DNA of 64,000 bases from Platycnemis pennipes (lineage: Eukaryota; Arthropoda; Insecta; Odonata; Platycnemididae). A program made the translations under genes and the position numbers. The stretch is from positions 49,556,107-49,620,106 of the forward strand of contig OW121846.1 of NCBI GenBank assembly GCA_933228895.1, written 5' to 3'. The notes beneath the pieces were generated by a model. That model did no database searches, was not told where the DNA came from, and saw only the letters and a list, made by a program, of their open reading frames with translations. Each line of letters opens with the position of its first letter. The stretch's first letter is position 1. Below, piece by piece: positions 36,569 to 48,791 of the stretch.

Positions 36569-39057
36569 TTAACACTAGAACGCCAGTGCGGTCATTTTCA
36601 CCTTAGCTGTGATTTTATATAACCTTTGTTTTTTGTCATAAAAGCATTTCTTTTTGTGACTTTTCCTAACTTCATGATGGCATGTTGGTGTAAAACTTTT
36701 TTGATAGGTGAATTAGTAATATTTATAAAATCACTTTTACCTAAAACACCTGTGCGGTCATTTTGACCGCAGGAGCAACGCTTAAAGATAGGCTGTATAT
36801 ATTTCTCGCATTCAAACAATGCATCACTTGCTCAAACTGACTCATAAAAATGTTACGCTGCGTTATGAGAAGTTGTTACTTTTAATCCATTATTCAAAAA
36901 CGTAACACCCGTTCTTACTGATTTATAAAAAAACGTGGAAGATGCTCTCTTACATGCATTTGAACTAAGTATCACTTGCTGTTACTGGTTCGCAAAAATA
37001 ATACTCTGCGTCATGGCAAAAGACGTTTTTGCTCGTGAGCTGTCAGTGGACTGTCTTTACATGCAATACCAATTCGAGTCAGTAAAATTTGGAATCTCTA
37101 CGACCGAGCATAGGGGTTGAATACTCAGTGTGATTTCAAGTGTGACGAGGAAGGTTCTCTTATGATTGTGTTTAGCATTCCTCATAGATTGAAAATTGAG
37201 TTTGTACACCCCAAAGTATATACTAGGAGATCAATGGAATGCCGCAGAAGCCGACTCCGATGGAGAGTTTTATCGGTAACTTGTATCTTAAAGGAACTAT
37301 TGCGAAGTCCGTCAGTGTTCATGATTGTCGGTCGAAAAGTGGGGGCCACCAATTTTTGGCTAGACCATAAAAAGAGATCGCTTCTGTACTATCATGAAAT
37401 TTTTAAGGTTTGACTTAAAATTAACGAGGAAAGAAAGAATAAAAGCTGATCAGTTTGCTTTGGCCTCAGAAGTTTGTGATGACTTCTGATGAGATGAGTG
37501 ACGATATTCGATGATATGAGATTGGATGGGCTGTGGTGCTTATTATGTACCTGGTCCCTATTTGATCGTGGACGGGAAGCTTTTTCTTTCGTAAGCAAGA
37601 TGTCCCTTTATCCAATACATTTCAAACAAGCCTAATAAGTTTGGTATCAAATTTTGCATACTGGCTGATGTTGACTCAAAGTATGTGTGTTATGCAGCAC
37701 CGTACCTCAGGAAAGATGAATTACACCCAGATAACTTCCCCCTTGGCGAGCATGTGGTCATGACATTCGCAGAGCCTTATCTAAAAAAAGGGTGGAATAT
37801 CATTGAAGACGATTTTTTCACTTCTAAGGATCTCACCGAAAAATTAAAATCTGCAGATACGAACTTGTTGGTACTCTGAACAAGCAACGTCGTGAAATTC
37901 CTGACGTATCAAACTTGAAGGCTCCACTTTTTGAGAAAATATTTCTGAAAAACATATTCTACGTCAATTTCATACTATCAAGGAAAAGTCAAGAAAATTT
38001 TGTTGGTATTGAGCACCCTTCGCCACTCAATTGAAATTTCAATTGGCGAAAAAAAGTTACCGAATCAGTGAAATTTTACATCTCAACGAAATATGGTGTA
38101 GACTTGTTGACCAAATGGCCTGAAAGTATACAACCCGAAGTCCAACAAGACATTGGCCTGTTCACGTTTTTCAAAATATCCTGAGCCGATGTGTAATTAA
38201 TGCGTGGGTCCTACAGAAAGAAGTCACGGGAAATAATATCTCACGTCGCAACTTTATTTAACGCCTAAATGAAGAACCTGGATGTGAACAGACCTGTAAT
38301 GACAATTCGAATGCTGAATGTGATTCGGACTGTGATGATACTGTGATTCAAGTGAAAATCAACTTGTCGCGTTCCCAAATGTCGTAATAAGACCCATCAA
38401 AGGTGTAAAAAAGTACAATAAACCTGTTTGCGTTGGACATACTCAAATAATAACAATTATTTCTGGAAAATGAGCATCATCATAGCTTGAAGTGATTATT
38501 TTTCTGTATTTTGCAAAAATATTATTGGTTATAAACGCACGTAACTATTCTTGAGACTATTTTTCTACCAATTGCAGCATTTTATAAACAAGCGTAATTT
38601 CCAGAGATGAAAAATAATGATATTATTTACTTCAAAATTTTTGTTTCATTTTCGATTTCAGGAATCCAATAATTCATTTTTTTCCAGACATGTAATTAAA
38701 AATCCGAATCACGCTTCGTTACTTTGACAGTTTTAACATCTCTTGACCGTTAATATTGTTTAAGGAAGAGTTCATCAAAATTATACATTCCATTACTTCA
38801 AAAAAGTAGTTATACTATAAAAAAATATTCTCGAAAAAATAAAACCCACCATCCCCCCTTCCCCTCCCCAATTAGGTCCAAATTCGAAACAGTTTGCTCT
38901 GTTTAGCTATTAAGTATTTCATAAAATATAACTAACTCCCTAACGATTTTTAAAGAGTATTAAAATAAAAAAATGTTATCACGATTTATATTCTGCGGTC
39001 AAAATGACTGCTTAGGCGTTCTAGGTAGGAAGGAGAGTTCAGGCGTTCTAGTGTTAA
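36569..39057 (+). mobile_element. piggyBac-superfamily DNA transposon, family A (about 2.48 kb, inactive)
   Basis: The element lies between two TTAA target sites (36569-36572 and 39054-39057), as piggyBac elements require. Its ends are perfect 12-bp terminal inverted repeats, CACTAGAACGCC at 36573-36584 and its complement at 39042-39053. Subterminal repeats follow: a second CTAGAACGCC in inverted form at about 39014-39023, and a GCGGTCAttttTGACCGC-like palindrome near both ends (about 36754-36770 and 38993-39011). The interior holds a decayed transposase on the plus strand. Both ends and both TTAA sites survive although the gene is broken, so non-autonomous mobilisation would be structurally conceivable. 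Confidence 0.88.
37604..38450 (+). pseudogene. Broken piggyBac transposase (family A)
   Basis: piggyBac transposases are DDE/DDD nucleases that cut and paste at TTAA. Pieces of the conserved core follow in order. NKPNKFGIKFCILADVDSKY lies at about 37625-37684. PLGEHVVMTFAEPYLKKGWN and EDDFFTS, the latter matching the family's DNFFTS motif that carries a catalytic Asp, lie at about 37740-37830. After a frame change at about 37855, GTLNKQRREIPD follows. Further on come remnants of the HWPVHVFQNIL...INAWVL helix region (about 38155-38210) and a C-terminal KKYNKPVCVGH piece (about 38405-38440). At least one frameshift and several stops separate these. The first catalytic Asp region just upstream (about 37540-37580) looks garbled. 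The N-terminal third is not convincingly recognisable; a frame at 37117-37413 may derive from it. Confidence 0.85.
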
Positions 39058-39504
39058 ATAAGTTTCAGGAGAGCAAAGGTAATGGAATTAATCCCAAAGA
39101 ATAATATTATCGGAAAAACAAACGAATGAAGATAATAAGGCATTGATGGACGAAGCAAAAAGGAAATAATCCGTTGAGTCGCCGTTTGTAGATGGCATGT
39201 CATCGACCTCATACTAACGTAAAAGCCAAGTCAGAGATAAGCTTTCATAAGGCCTACTCAAAGTAGCATAGAAGGATACAAAAACCTCTAGGAAAGAAAC
39301 GTCCTTCAGCAGCAATGAAAAAATTTGTTGAAAAATAATAGCCGCAAATGGGGCAATACTGAGAATCTTTGAACAAAATTGAGTCACCGAAGAAAAATGA
39401 AGAACATATGAGTCAACCGAGAGAGTGAAGAGAAGTTCTGTGAAGTGTACAAGAAACAAGGAAGCTGATGAATGTGTGAAACAAAGATGTGGTTAATCAA
39501 GACC

Positions 39505-39663
39505 GAAAAACGCTATTTCCCAAGGCTCATACGCGAGGCGATCGAAACGGCCAAGAACCCCAACAATTTTTACAGATAAGATAGCTATAAGCTCACCCAT
39601 GCTTGGAAGCGCCTGATTGAAAAAAAAACTAGTCAAACGTCCAATGAAAATCCGCCCACTTGA
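39505..39663 (+). pseudogene. Penelope-like retroelement: C-terminal end of the GIY-YIG/RT polyprotein, broken
   Basis: In one plus-strand frame the DNA reads RLIREAIETAKNPNNFYR, an internal stop at 39577-39579, then DSYKLTHAWKRLI, ending at a stop at 39661-39663. An R-x-x-REAIE-I-x-K-x-P-x-NFNR-x-x-GY-x-LS...W pattern is characteristic of the extreme C-terminus of Penelope-like elements, which encode a reverse transcriptase fused to a GIY-YIG endonuclease. Only this tail remains; no RT motifs were found upstream. A CCTGAAGACG...TGAAACGTTGGCG segment, typical of the 3' repeats of these elements, follows at 39736-39763. Known: family pattern. Inferred: 5'-truncated, dead copy. Confidence 0.72.
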
Positions 39664-39870
39664 GCATCAGTGCGCAGAACTGAATGGTATATAAGGCATA
39701 TAAGATGGTAAAAATCTGCTCAGAAACACTTCAGACCTGAAGACGCGAACTGAAACGTTGGCGAAACTGTTGTCACCCCAGAATGAACACACGCGGAATA
39801 AATGCCGAAACAAATGGATCCTCTAAGATGAAGCTAACCGGATACTTTTTGAAACAATAAATCTCAATTT
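39664..39870 (+). repeat. Penelope-like 3' terminal region with ribozyme-like core
   Basis: The sequence continues directly from the broken Penelope-like coding tail. It holds CCTGAAGACG (39736-39745) and GAAAC (39752-39756) followed by GTTGGCG. This spacing resembles the hammerhead-ribozyme-derived cores of Penelope-like terminal repeats, but the canonical CTGATGA is not intact here. Confidence 0.5.
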
Positions 39871-40403
39871 AAGTAGTTGTCGAGAGAAATGAAAATGGAA
39901 AAACAATACTTTTCATGAGGTAGTAATTGGAACAAGAAATCATGCCACAAGAATCATATGAATATATTAATACGAATAGACAAATATATAGGAGATTTGA
40001 GTAAAAAGCTTCGTCTAACTGACCTAAGTGTTAATAGTGATAATAGTTAGATAATATTAGTTGATAATATTGTTGATGATCATCGCTAGTAATCAATCCT
40101 TAGTTAGTTTTCTTTAAGTTAGATTTCTTTAACGCAGCTTTCAAATCAGCATTTTCAATCTGCCTGCCTCTCCATTAGAGCAGTAGATAATGATGAAAAT
40201 TTATATATCACGCAATTTCATTCTTCCCAGGATCAATGATATGCAATTAATCAGGGATTGATGCATAATAATTTTTAGATAGCCTTTTAAATTAATAATA
40301 CATGGAATCGTAAGGGTATAGGATAATTCTCTGTTATAATTATTATATTGAACTAACTTAAGTGCATATGGAATTCAAGAGTCAAAATAATTATATTTCT
40401 CAA

Positions 40404-41505
40404 TTAACCCTTATATGGATTTACAAATTTAGTCACGTCGATGGATTTACGGCACCACTGCGGCGCTGCGTTATATTTTGTCATTATCTTTCAAACCTGG
40501 CCTTTCTTAGCATGTTTTATGATTGATACATCTAGTGACTTCTATTTTTTTATTTCTAACCGTGTTTTGCTAGATTCAAACCATTATTAAAGAAGTTATA
40601 GCTAAAAATCTTTAACACAGCATTCTTTTCAGTTTGTTGGCGTAATGCTCTCTTTTTTTGGTCCCTTATGCGGTTATTTTCAAATAAAGGTTTTAATTTG
40701 ATGTGCAATGGTTGTTTTAAATAATTTTTCTGAAATGCAATGCTGGATAAACTCCGCTTCATCATGTGCACATTGTTTTACTTTTTATGTATCTAAATAC
40801 TAGAAATGAGGCCCGAAGAAAAGTCTCATGGGTCCATATAAAATAAATTTGCTTCACTACACCCACCCACAAACAGAAAAACCACTTTGCATAATTCTAT
40901 ACGCAGTAACCCTGACCATCACCACAGCAAGTCCGCGGACGGGAAGGAGGGACGCGGAGCTTAGAAGGTACCCAAATAAAGTAATGCCGGAGGCCATGGA
41001 AAAAAACCCTTAGTCTAGCCATGAGTTTCTAAGAATTATTCTTGTAAATAGATAAGTTTCGTCATTGAATATCATAAACATGAAAACATTATGATTATTA
41101 CATAAAAGACGAAGCATCATTGACATAGTATAATTTTACCTTTGTTAAAGAATTTATTTGGTTTTTAAAGTTTAAACATTTAAATATTTTGATTATAAAT
41201 AGAAGACACCATTTCATACGAAATACAATAACTTCTAATTTAGTACTGAGAGTGTAGTCCCCGACATTGCGACGAGGAAACTCTCGGCGCCGCAGAGGCG
41301 CCGTAAATCCAACGACGAAACTCTTTTCACTAGAGCCCAATAAAATGAAAACTATGCACACTATGCATACAAAAAGCCTAGCCTACAAAAGCAGAAAACA
41401 TTGACTACTGAAAGTTTCAGAGAGATCCATTGGAATGGAAAATTTTAATATCATTTTTAAAATCACGAACGCCGCTAAGGCGCAGAGAATCCATATGAGG
41501 GTTAA
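40404..41505. mobile_element. Non-autonomous piggyBac-like element, family B (about 1.09 kb)
   Basis: The element is flanked by TTAA on both sides (40404-40407 and 41502-41505). Terminal inverted repeats are CCCTTATATGGATT at 40408-40421 and the complement of CCCTCATATGGATT at 41488-41501 (13 of 14 match). A second, longer inverted repeat lies inside: 40436-40466 against 41287-41317, 31 bp with 3 mismatches, containing TGGATTTACGGC and GCGGCGC. The inner repeat sits 28 bp from the left end but about 184 bp from the right end. No transposase motif was recognised in any frame, so the copy looks non-autonomous or a deletion derivative. The TTAA site, CCC-starting ends and asymmetric subterminal repeats support the superfamily call. 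Confidence 0.72.
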
Positions 41506-44112
41506 AATACGATAAATATCCAATTAACTAACCAACTAAGTAAATATTTTGTGGGAAATTGCAATATTTTTTTAAGTTGTGTTAAAATTTCACATAATAT
41601 CACTGGAACTCTCAGCATTAATATAAATTACTGGTCGAGAACAGCGAATATCTAGATCCATCCTAGGACAGTTCAGTCATCCTCAATATTGTTAGCTGTT
41701 GTGGTTGCAGCATCACCTAACCTTGAAATTGGCCACTGCAGTCAAGATATGTTTTGCGCAAGTGTAAAAAAGCCCTACATTTTGGGTAAGAACTAATATA
41801 AATTTAGCAAGCAATTTGTAAGAAAAATGCCGTATGATATATTACTCCCATGCACTGTTACTTTCTAATAGAGCTTGTATCACACGCGACAAAAAGGTAT
41901 TCCCAGTCTCGCAATTTGCGAAAGGAGCATTAAACATTTACCAAATTCATCCTTCTTGGGTCACTCACCATGCAAGTGAAGCTTTATTATATGTAGTTTC
42001 CAACTTTTAAATGGCCTGCATAATCACGGAATGATTCATACAATTCCCTCATTCCAAGTTTTTTATGGCCATATTTTCCATGATTTTTGTTAGGTAACAA
42101 TCATGGGATAATTTCTGTTTGGTGGAAGGCGTAAAGTTCAGTTTTTGCATATTGAATTATAATAGTCCAGTGTAAGTTGCTTGATTGTGCTTTATACTTT
42201 CCGGCATTTTGTTTCCCCTAGATGACACTATTGGAAAATGATCCCCTGAAATTAATAATACAGTAATTAATCCATGCATCTTTGTTTATATTCAAAGCAG
42301 CGTTCCTTTATAATCTCACGTTAAATTTACCAAAAAATGCCATGTTTTGATCAAGACAAGTTCGTAGGTGCTGGCAAGTAATTGATCTCTGACGATATAA
42401 ATGAATGAGGAAGGATACTATCGTGCCGACAACTGGGAAGCCATTACTGGAGTTACTGAAATTGATAATTATAAGACATTTATTTTATACAATTAAAATT
42501 ATGATAATGTGCAACAAAACTATGATTGGTATTACCAATCCTATGCATTACTTCACCTCTAAAATCCTAAGAAATAGTTTTTCTATTTGGAAAACGATTC
42601 TTAGCTTGGCTTCCAGACACAGAACTTAATCCAGACAAATTTACATGCCGGATCCTTCCACGCATTTGTGCGGCGTTCTGTTTATTTCATACACCCTGTG
42701 TAATCCAAACACTTGAAATAACACTCCAATCTCTTTGCCTCCCAAGTTTTGCGTCGAAGACGATGCTTTAAATCCTACCATTTGGCTTGAGCTAAAGAGT
42801 CACCAGAGTCATCGCTGTAGGGCGTTTACTAGCTTTAACTTCCCAACGAAAGAATTTGCGTATATTCCCACTGGCGTCCAGATTAATCATACCCTTTCGC
42901 GTAATTGGTTACACGCGTAAGACGGTAATGCTGTGAATCGACCGTGACTTACGAATAGCGTCGTGGGAGAGGGAAATACGCAAGTAAACACCGCTTGAAT
43001 TCATCTTCTGGGTAATGAATCAGAGGATTTCTCTCGCCCTTTAAGCACCTTTTTGGCACTCCGTCTCACGATAATGCTCGTATCCCGTCTTCATCCTTCG
43101 CAACATCAGCCCTTAATCCTTGAGATAAACCTTTAGCTCTTCGCTCGCAAACTACTTTGGAAGACGGAATAACAGGCCTGAAAAGCCTAATACCACATCC
43201 GTACACATGGTGACAAATAGAAGGAAACTCTGGAAATGGCTACAGGTTCGCTGAAATTTGCTTACCAACAGTGCAATATTCAGCACTGGAATCGCTGGTC
43301 ATTCAGCAAGGCAGAACTACATAACCAAGATAATTTACTAAATTATCATCTATGTTTTGGAAATATGTTCTTAAACTTTAGCGACACATTTATCTCCAAT
43401 GAAATGAGAGAAGCTTCGATGTTGCTGATGATTGGTGAATTGTAACTATAATTTATCGGATAAAAACTGTTAATAGCGAACAAATCAGTATATCTCAGCA
43501 ATTATGAATTCTAATCATTGAGTATTGTACCACGAGTATAGAAGACTGAGAAACAGTAAAATATTGTATTGGTTGTAAGTGGTATCTCTAAAAAACCATA
43601 AGCATTCAAAAATTTTAATTGCAGCTGAATTTACCTAACAAAAAATGTGTAACTAAAACTGAATGAATAATTTCATGCAAAACATTTTTCTGATTTCAGG
43701 AGTAGTTAAACGGAATTCGTTTCATGCAGCATATTGACAGTTAAATCTCGCATTTCCGTATAAATACCATAATTATTAAAGTGGAAATCATTTTAATAAT
43801 TTCGAAGCTATTGGAAATAGTACGTAGAGCTTAAATCCAACTGTGGGATACTTAAGAAAAATAAATTTCTTGGGACAACAATTCTAAATCATAATTTGCT
43901 TTGATTGGACTCTTCTTTAATTTTGATTTTAGTGTTATTCGTTGGCTTGTTCCGAAAAAGACTTCAAAAACATTTTGAGCTTAAGAAGCCGGTAGAAAAG
44001 CTGGCGAAATCTTAGAATAGAGAGCTGATGGTGTTTGGATGAAAAATTAAGACACCTCCTTAGTACGTGTTTCTTAGCAGAGGAGAGTCAAATACTCTGT
44101 TCAATGAAACAT
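41506..44112. other. No gene seen
   Basis: AT-rich between two piggyBac elements. A slightly more GC-rich patch (about 42735-43150) has an open frame without recognisable content. Confidence 0.45.
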
Positions 44113-46484
44113 TTAACCCTTGTGTGTTTACCCGGGTTTTCTAACACTAACGCATACCTGGGTACCCAAAAAGATTATAAGTGAAATAAACTGTATCTGC
44201 ATTTGGAATATCGTTTGCTACTTTGTTCGTACTTCCAGCTACACATCATTTGCTTATTAGTAAAGATAGTAGTGGGTTAGAATGCCCTAGGGGCCAAATA
44301 ACACGCTACCAGCTGCTCTTTCATGACGTTTTTGAAGGGAGCTGTAGGTATATACGCGCTCATTCTCCACGTTTATGACAATCTAGCCAATTTTACTTGC
44401 ACCAAATCGGTAAAAGTGGAGACTCTGGCATAGGAGTTAGTTATATGCCATCAACAGAAGGGTTAGCATTGTTTAAACAGCACAGAATACCTTGATTCCT
44501 CTTCTAAGTGTATGCAACCGTGCAATGCAACCATAGATGTGGATGAAGATGACAATCATGAAGACAGAAGTCAGTCGAGTGATGGTGAAGAGAGTGGAAG
44601 TGAGGATGATATTCAGAGAGGAGCACTTAACCGTGGCAGAGGCAGACGTAAGGGCAGGCATTGTTGCAGTGGCCGAAGAGATGGAAACAATTCTGGGGAA
44701 GGATATGGAGTCGTCCAGGGATTTTTGACGGATTCATCGCAAAAGGAAAAACAGAATGGTCTAAAACTCCTTTACCGCAGCGTCAAGTAACAGCTCGTAA
44801 TATTGTACGTCAAAGGGCTGACCCTCACAGGAGTTCAGAAACCTTGTCCATTTGAAATGCATTCAAAAGAATTGACAATTCAGACACGCGACAAGAAGAA
44901 GCACACCAAGACATAGCAGCTCCAAATAGGGAATTATGGACCATATAAATTAACAACTTATCAAGACTTTACCGGCCATCTGCAGATCTAACTAATGATG
45001 ATCAGCTTTACCCATATCGAGGACGAAAGAGATTTATCCAGTAAAAATGGGAAGTATGGAATGAAAATATGGTGGATTTGCGATGCTAAAATTGGTTATC
45101 CCCTTCATGGCATTATATACACATGAAAGCAAGGAATCATTCGCGTAAAAATCAAGGGGAAAGGGTAGTAAAAGAGCTCGCGGTGATATAAAATGTTAGA
45201 GGTAGAAACATAAACATGGACAACTTTTTACAAGATTACCTGTGGCAAGGCTTCTGCTATCATGAAATATAACGATTCTTGGTATTGTAAGAAAGAACAA
45301 ATCATACATTCCGAAGGCTATGACTGCTTCGAGGGATAGGGAAGTGTATTCCACCATTTCTGGGTTTAATGAAAATGTAGCACTCATATGTACCTAAAAA
45401 TATAGAAGCTGTAACTTTGCTATCAACGATGCATTATGCCACAAATATATCAGACAATGAAAAGAAAAAAAAAACAGAAATGATATTAGAATATAACAAA
45501 TAAAAGGTTGGTGTCAATGCAATGGTCTAAAATCTCGGCCGCTACACTAGCCAACGGCGCACTTCTACATAGCCATTTGCGATGTTTTATAAGATGCTAG
45601 AAATTGCTGCCTTTGCAGCTTATATCATATATCACAAAAATAATAAGACGATGCTAAAAAGAACAGACTAACGCCAACTTTAATTGCGGGAATTGAGTGG
45701 GGATTTAGCAAAGATATTGATTGAAGATCGCGCTCGAAATCAGCAAGTTGTGAGGAATTTTTCAACAAAAAATACCATTGAAGTGTCATTGGCAGAAGTG
45801 TGCAGAATGTTGGGAGATCAAATACTTCAAATCAAAGAGATAGCACTGGTAGAAAAACTGTTTTTGGAATTTTTGAGGTATGCATACAACAGCTTAACAA
45901 ATTGCGTAGAAAGATAGAAAATCTTGTGATTCTTATAATAAACCTATTTGCAATAAGCAATGTGTCACAAAAGTATTTTGCATGTTATATATCTAATAAG
46001 TACTCAGTTGCTAATGTTCCAATGAATAGAAGGTTTATTTTGTAAACAGCAGGCGTTTGAATGTTATAACTAAATATACGCTGTACAACTTGTAAGACGA
46101 TAGAAACAAAATCAAAAGTGTTGCTTTATTTGTTTATTAAAAAATTGTTAGACTTATTTGCTCTTTTATTTATGTTAGCATACATTTTTAATTGCACTTA
46201 AGTTTCTAAATAGAGATTATATTAAATAGTAACTATTTTAAGTTAAAAAAATCAAGAGCGTACGTATGGGTAACCGGGTACCCGGCCGTGCCTGGGAAGG
46301 TAACTTTTTAAAATAGTTGCAAATTATATAATTTATATATTTTTTACACAGTTATTTTCCTTATTACACTGTCAAAAGATAAAATCGCGAGGAACCAAAG
46401 GCCTAAGGCAAAGTACGCACCAGAACATTGCATTTTTTTCTATTTTTAGCGTTTTGGGTACCCGGGTATACACTTAAGGGTTAA
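44113..46484 (+). mobile_element. piggyBac-superfamily DNA transposon, family C (about 2.37 kb, inactive)
   Basis: TTAA target sites flank the element (44113-44116 and 46481-46484). The ends read CCCTTGTGTGTTTACCCGGGT at 44117-44137 and the complement of CCCTTAAGTGTATACCCGGGT at 46460-46480, a strong terminal inverted repeat with few mismatches. Further GGGTACCC-type motifs lie inside both ends (about 44159-44167 and 46270-46282). The interior carries a decayed plus-strand transposase. The right flank is a tandem duplication of GGGTTAAACCAAA (46478-46503), so a second TTAA lies 13 bp beyond the boundary. Confidence 0.87.
44512..45996 (+). pseudogene. Broken piggyBac transposase (family C)
   Basis: The start is an acidic, serine-rich leader (from 44512, MQPCNATIDVDEDDNHED...), as is usual at piggyBac N-termini. 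The DDD core follows in shifted frames. DDQLYPYRGRKRF at 44997-45035 carries the first catalytic Asp region. KYGMKIWWICDAKIGYPLHG at 45052-45111 is a hallmark strand region. NMDNFFTRLPVA, reconstructed across a one-base shift at about 45213-45250, matches the motif with the second catalytic Asp. The C-terminal Cys-rich domain is recognisable as SCDSYNKPICNKQC at about 45922-45963. Stops and frameshifts lie between these, so no intact protein can be made. Two reverse frames over this region are shadows. Confidence 0.84.
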
Positions 46485-46503
46485 ACCAAAGGGTTAAACC
46501 AAA
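46478..46503 (+). repeat. 13-bp tandem duplication at the right piggyBac junction
   Basis: GGGTTAAACCAAA is repeated directly. The first copy straddles the element end and its TTAA; the second supplies another TTAA. Confidence 0.8.
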
Positions 46504-47464
46504 GTGAAACGGTGACTCCTTTGAAATAAAAGATTTAATGTGGAAAAGTGTTAAGTATCATTACTTCATGCCCTTAAACCAAAACAACCGAGGTATTAAT
46601 AAAGGTTCTTCTTTCAAACCAATTGAAGGTCAAAAAGGAACTACTGATCAAGTTAGTTGTAGACACTGATAAAACAGTTCATAAAAAGGTTTTAATTCCA
46701 TAATCATCGTGAACCCTAAAGTTCAAAACAAAATAGGAAGTCTTGCTTGGTCTAACAGTCTTAATTTTTTCATGTTTTAAAAATTGCTCCGAAATACTGA
46801 TCATAGAACCAGTGATACGGCAAAAAGCACCAAAGAGCAACTCTATCGGTTGAAAGGTCATAAAATGAGTGAAGAAATTAAATAAATCCTCCCTTTATCT
46901 GGCTGCTTAAAATAAATTATTCGTAAAACCTACATCATTGCACGAAACATTGGAAACCGCTGCTGCAATAATGAGAGTGAACGGAAGTTTTAGGCCAGAA
47001 GTGTTATTTACGACTTCGCAAAATCCATTGCTTACTTACACCGGTCTCTATTGGTTTCGCGGAGGATTTATGAGTTACAGGGCGAACCAGAAAGACATAC
47101 TATCTCATGAAATCGGCCACCGTCTCCGCGAGAGTGCAACCTCAAAAACAAGTCCCTTGGCGAAAAGCTCCCTTGAAGCCTTTCTGGAGTTGTTCCAATC
47201 AGGAGGAGTGAAAATCTGGGGCCGTGTTGAATGCCATTTGTTGTGTCTGGCAGCGCCAAAACTTACAGGTCTCAAGCGGAGCCTAAGACGTGAGTCTTCG
47301 AACGAGGTAGATGTGCTGATCTTCAAGTGGTTGGTGAAATTTCACCCGATAGCTTCCTGAATAATAAATTCCATATTCATTTTAATTTTCCGGCATTCAT
47401 ATTCCCTACATTCTACATTCAAATACATTTCAGCTCTATCTTCAACTCACACCATTATCATGTT
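46504..47464. other. No secure gene
   Basis: A 140-codon plus frame (46938-47360) overlaps two reverse frames. Its sequence does not resemble a known domain. Confidence 0.4.
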
Positions 47465-47785
47465 GGCAAGGGGGCCGGACTATTTTCTTCCATTTCGGGA
47501 AACCGGGTTTGAATCCCGAGAGTGACGGATATTTTCATCATCCTTTAATCGTTAACTGCTTAGGTGCTGCAAGGAGAGCTATTCCAGTCCATTGCTCCGT
47601 CCGGCGGATGGTATGTCAAATTCCGGACTCTTTGGTGCCTTTCATTGACAGCATGATAATACTGACGCTGGGGTCTATCCACCCTTCCTCCTATCCCTAT
47701 ATAATATTTACCCCTACCCAACCACCATTTTTATCGATCTTAGCCGTCAGACGAATCACCCTGAATAACTACCTCCAATTCTTGA
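47465..47785 (+). repeat. tRNA-derived SINE
   Basis: Head with B box CGGGTTTGAATCCCGAG, then CTGCTTAGGTGCTGCAAGG, TTGCTCCGTCCGGCGGATGG, CTTTGGTGCCTTTCATTGAC, GACGCTGGGGTCTATCCACC and CTTCCTCCTATCCC. Confidence 0.7.
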
Positions 47786-48690
47786 TACATTACATCATCA
47801 GTTGCTCGCCTGTTTTCTCTATCCTTTCAGAGCTTCGATGACTATAGAATCTGAATTTATGGCAGAAACTAATTCCTCTGAATGAAATGAACTCGTTACA
47901 GATTAAAATGTAATTTACTGTTGCTTTTGACATCATTTTGATCGTAATTAATCAACAAAATGAATTCCATAATCCAAATTGACTTACAATCCCTTAAATG
48001 GTTGACTAAATTGATTGAGTGCTCACATTTTCCCTGATGTTTCTCTCCTATTTCATCTAATGCTTTCTTGAATGAGCGTTTTATATCCACCCGTGTCTCC
48101 AATTTTCCAATATATCTCAGTATATACGGAGAGAAAAGTATTCGAAGGATACGTGAGTGACCAAAAAGTATAAAACTATTTAAAAATCTCCGGGTAATAT
48201 TAATATTCATCCACACAATAACCTGAAAGCCAGCGCAGGGGTAAGTGGTAGGAGACTAGTAAATATACTCCTGACTTTATTGGCAGAAACTTGTTTAGTG
48301 AGGTATCAGGGTAGTTTTTCATGCAGTGTAACCTCATGCCTAATAACCTGGCTGACAGACTGAGCTCAAATCTTATAAAATATTCCTGGTTACACGGCAG
48401 CCACTCAAGCAGATGAAAAAAAACGATTTCGCTCATGCATTTAAATTTAGAGCTTCACGCATACATGTTAATAGGATAAAATTTCGTACATTAACGAGCC
48501 TAATTATCGTACTGGTAGCTAACATTCAACAAAATATTGTCTCTTAAGTTACGCTAAAAATGGGATTAAAAATTATCTCATTTCTTGAAACATCATCTAT
48601 AACTACTGACCGCCTTGTAAGCAACTTCAAGATATTGCGCCAAGAGGGGAGTTGTCACCAAACATGCACTTTTAAAATATTAAAACATTT

Positions 48691-48791
48691 ATGACTTCCA
48701 CGAATTGACAAAACCGCTCAACCATTTATGTGGATGCCTGATGATTAGCTTGATACTGATAGTGAGTGGATTAATACATTTGTGGAAGTCA
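48691..48791. repeat. Inverted repeat TGACTTCCAC/GTGGAAGTCA
   Basis: ATGACTTCCAC (48691-48701) pairs with GTGGAAGTCA (48782-48791). A further ATGACTTCCA occurs at about 48816. Possibly the ends of a tiny MITE; no target duplication was clear. Confidence 0.35.

Noticed and set aside
46938..47360. 140-codon plus frame
   Set aside because: No domain; two overlapping reverse frames of similar quality; no splice or codon support.
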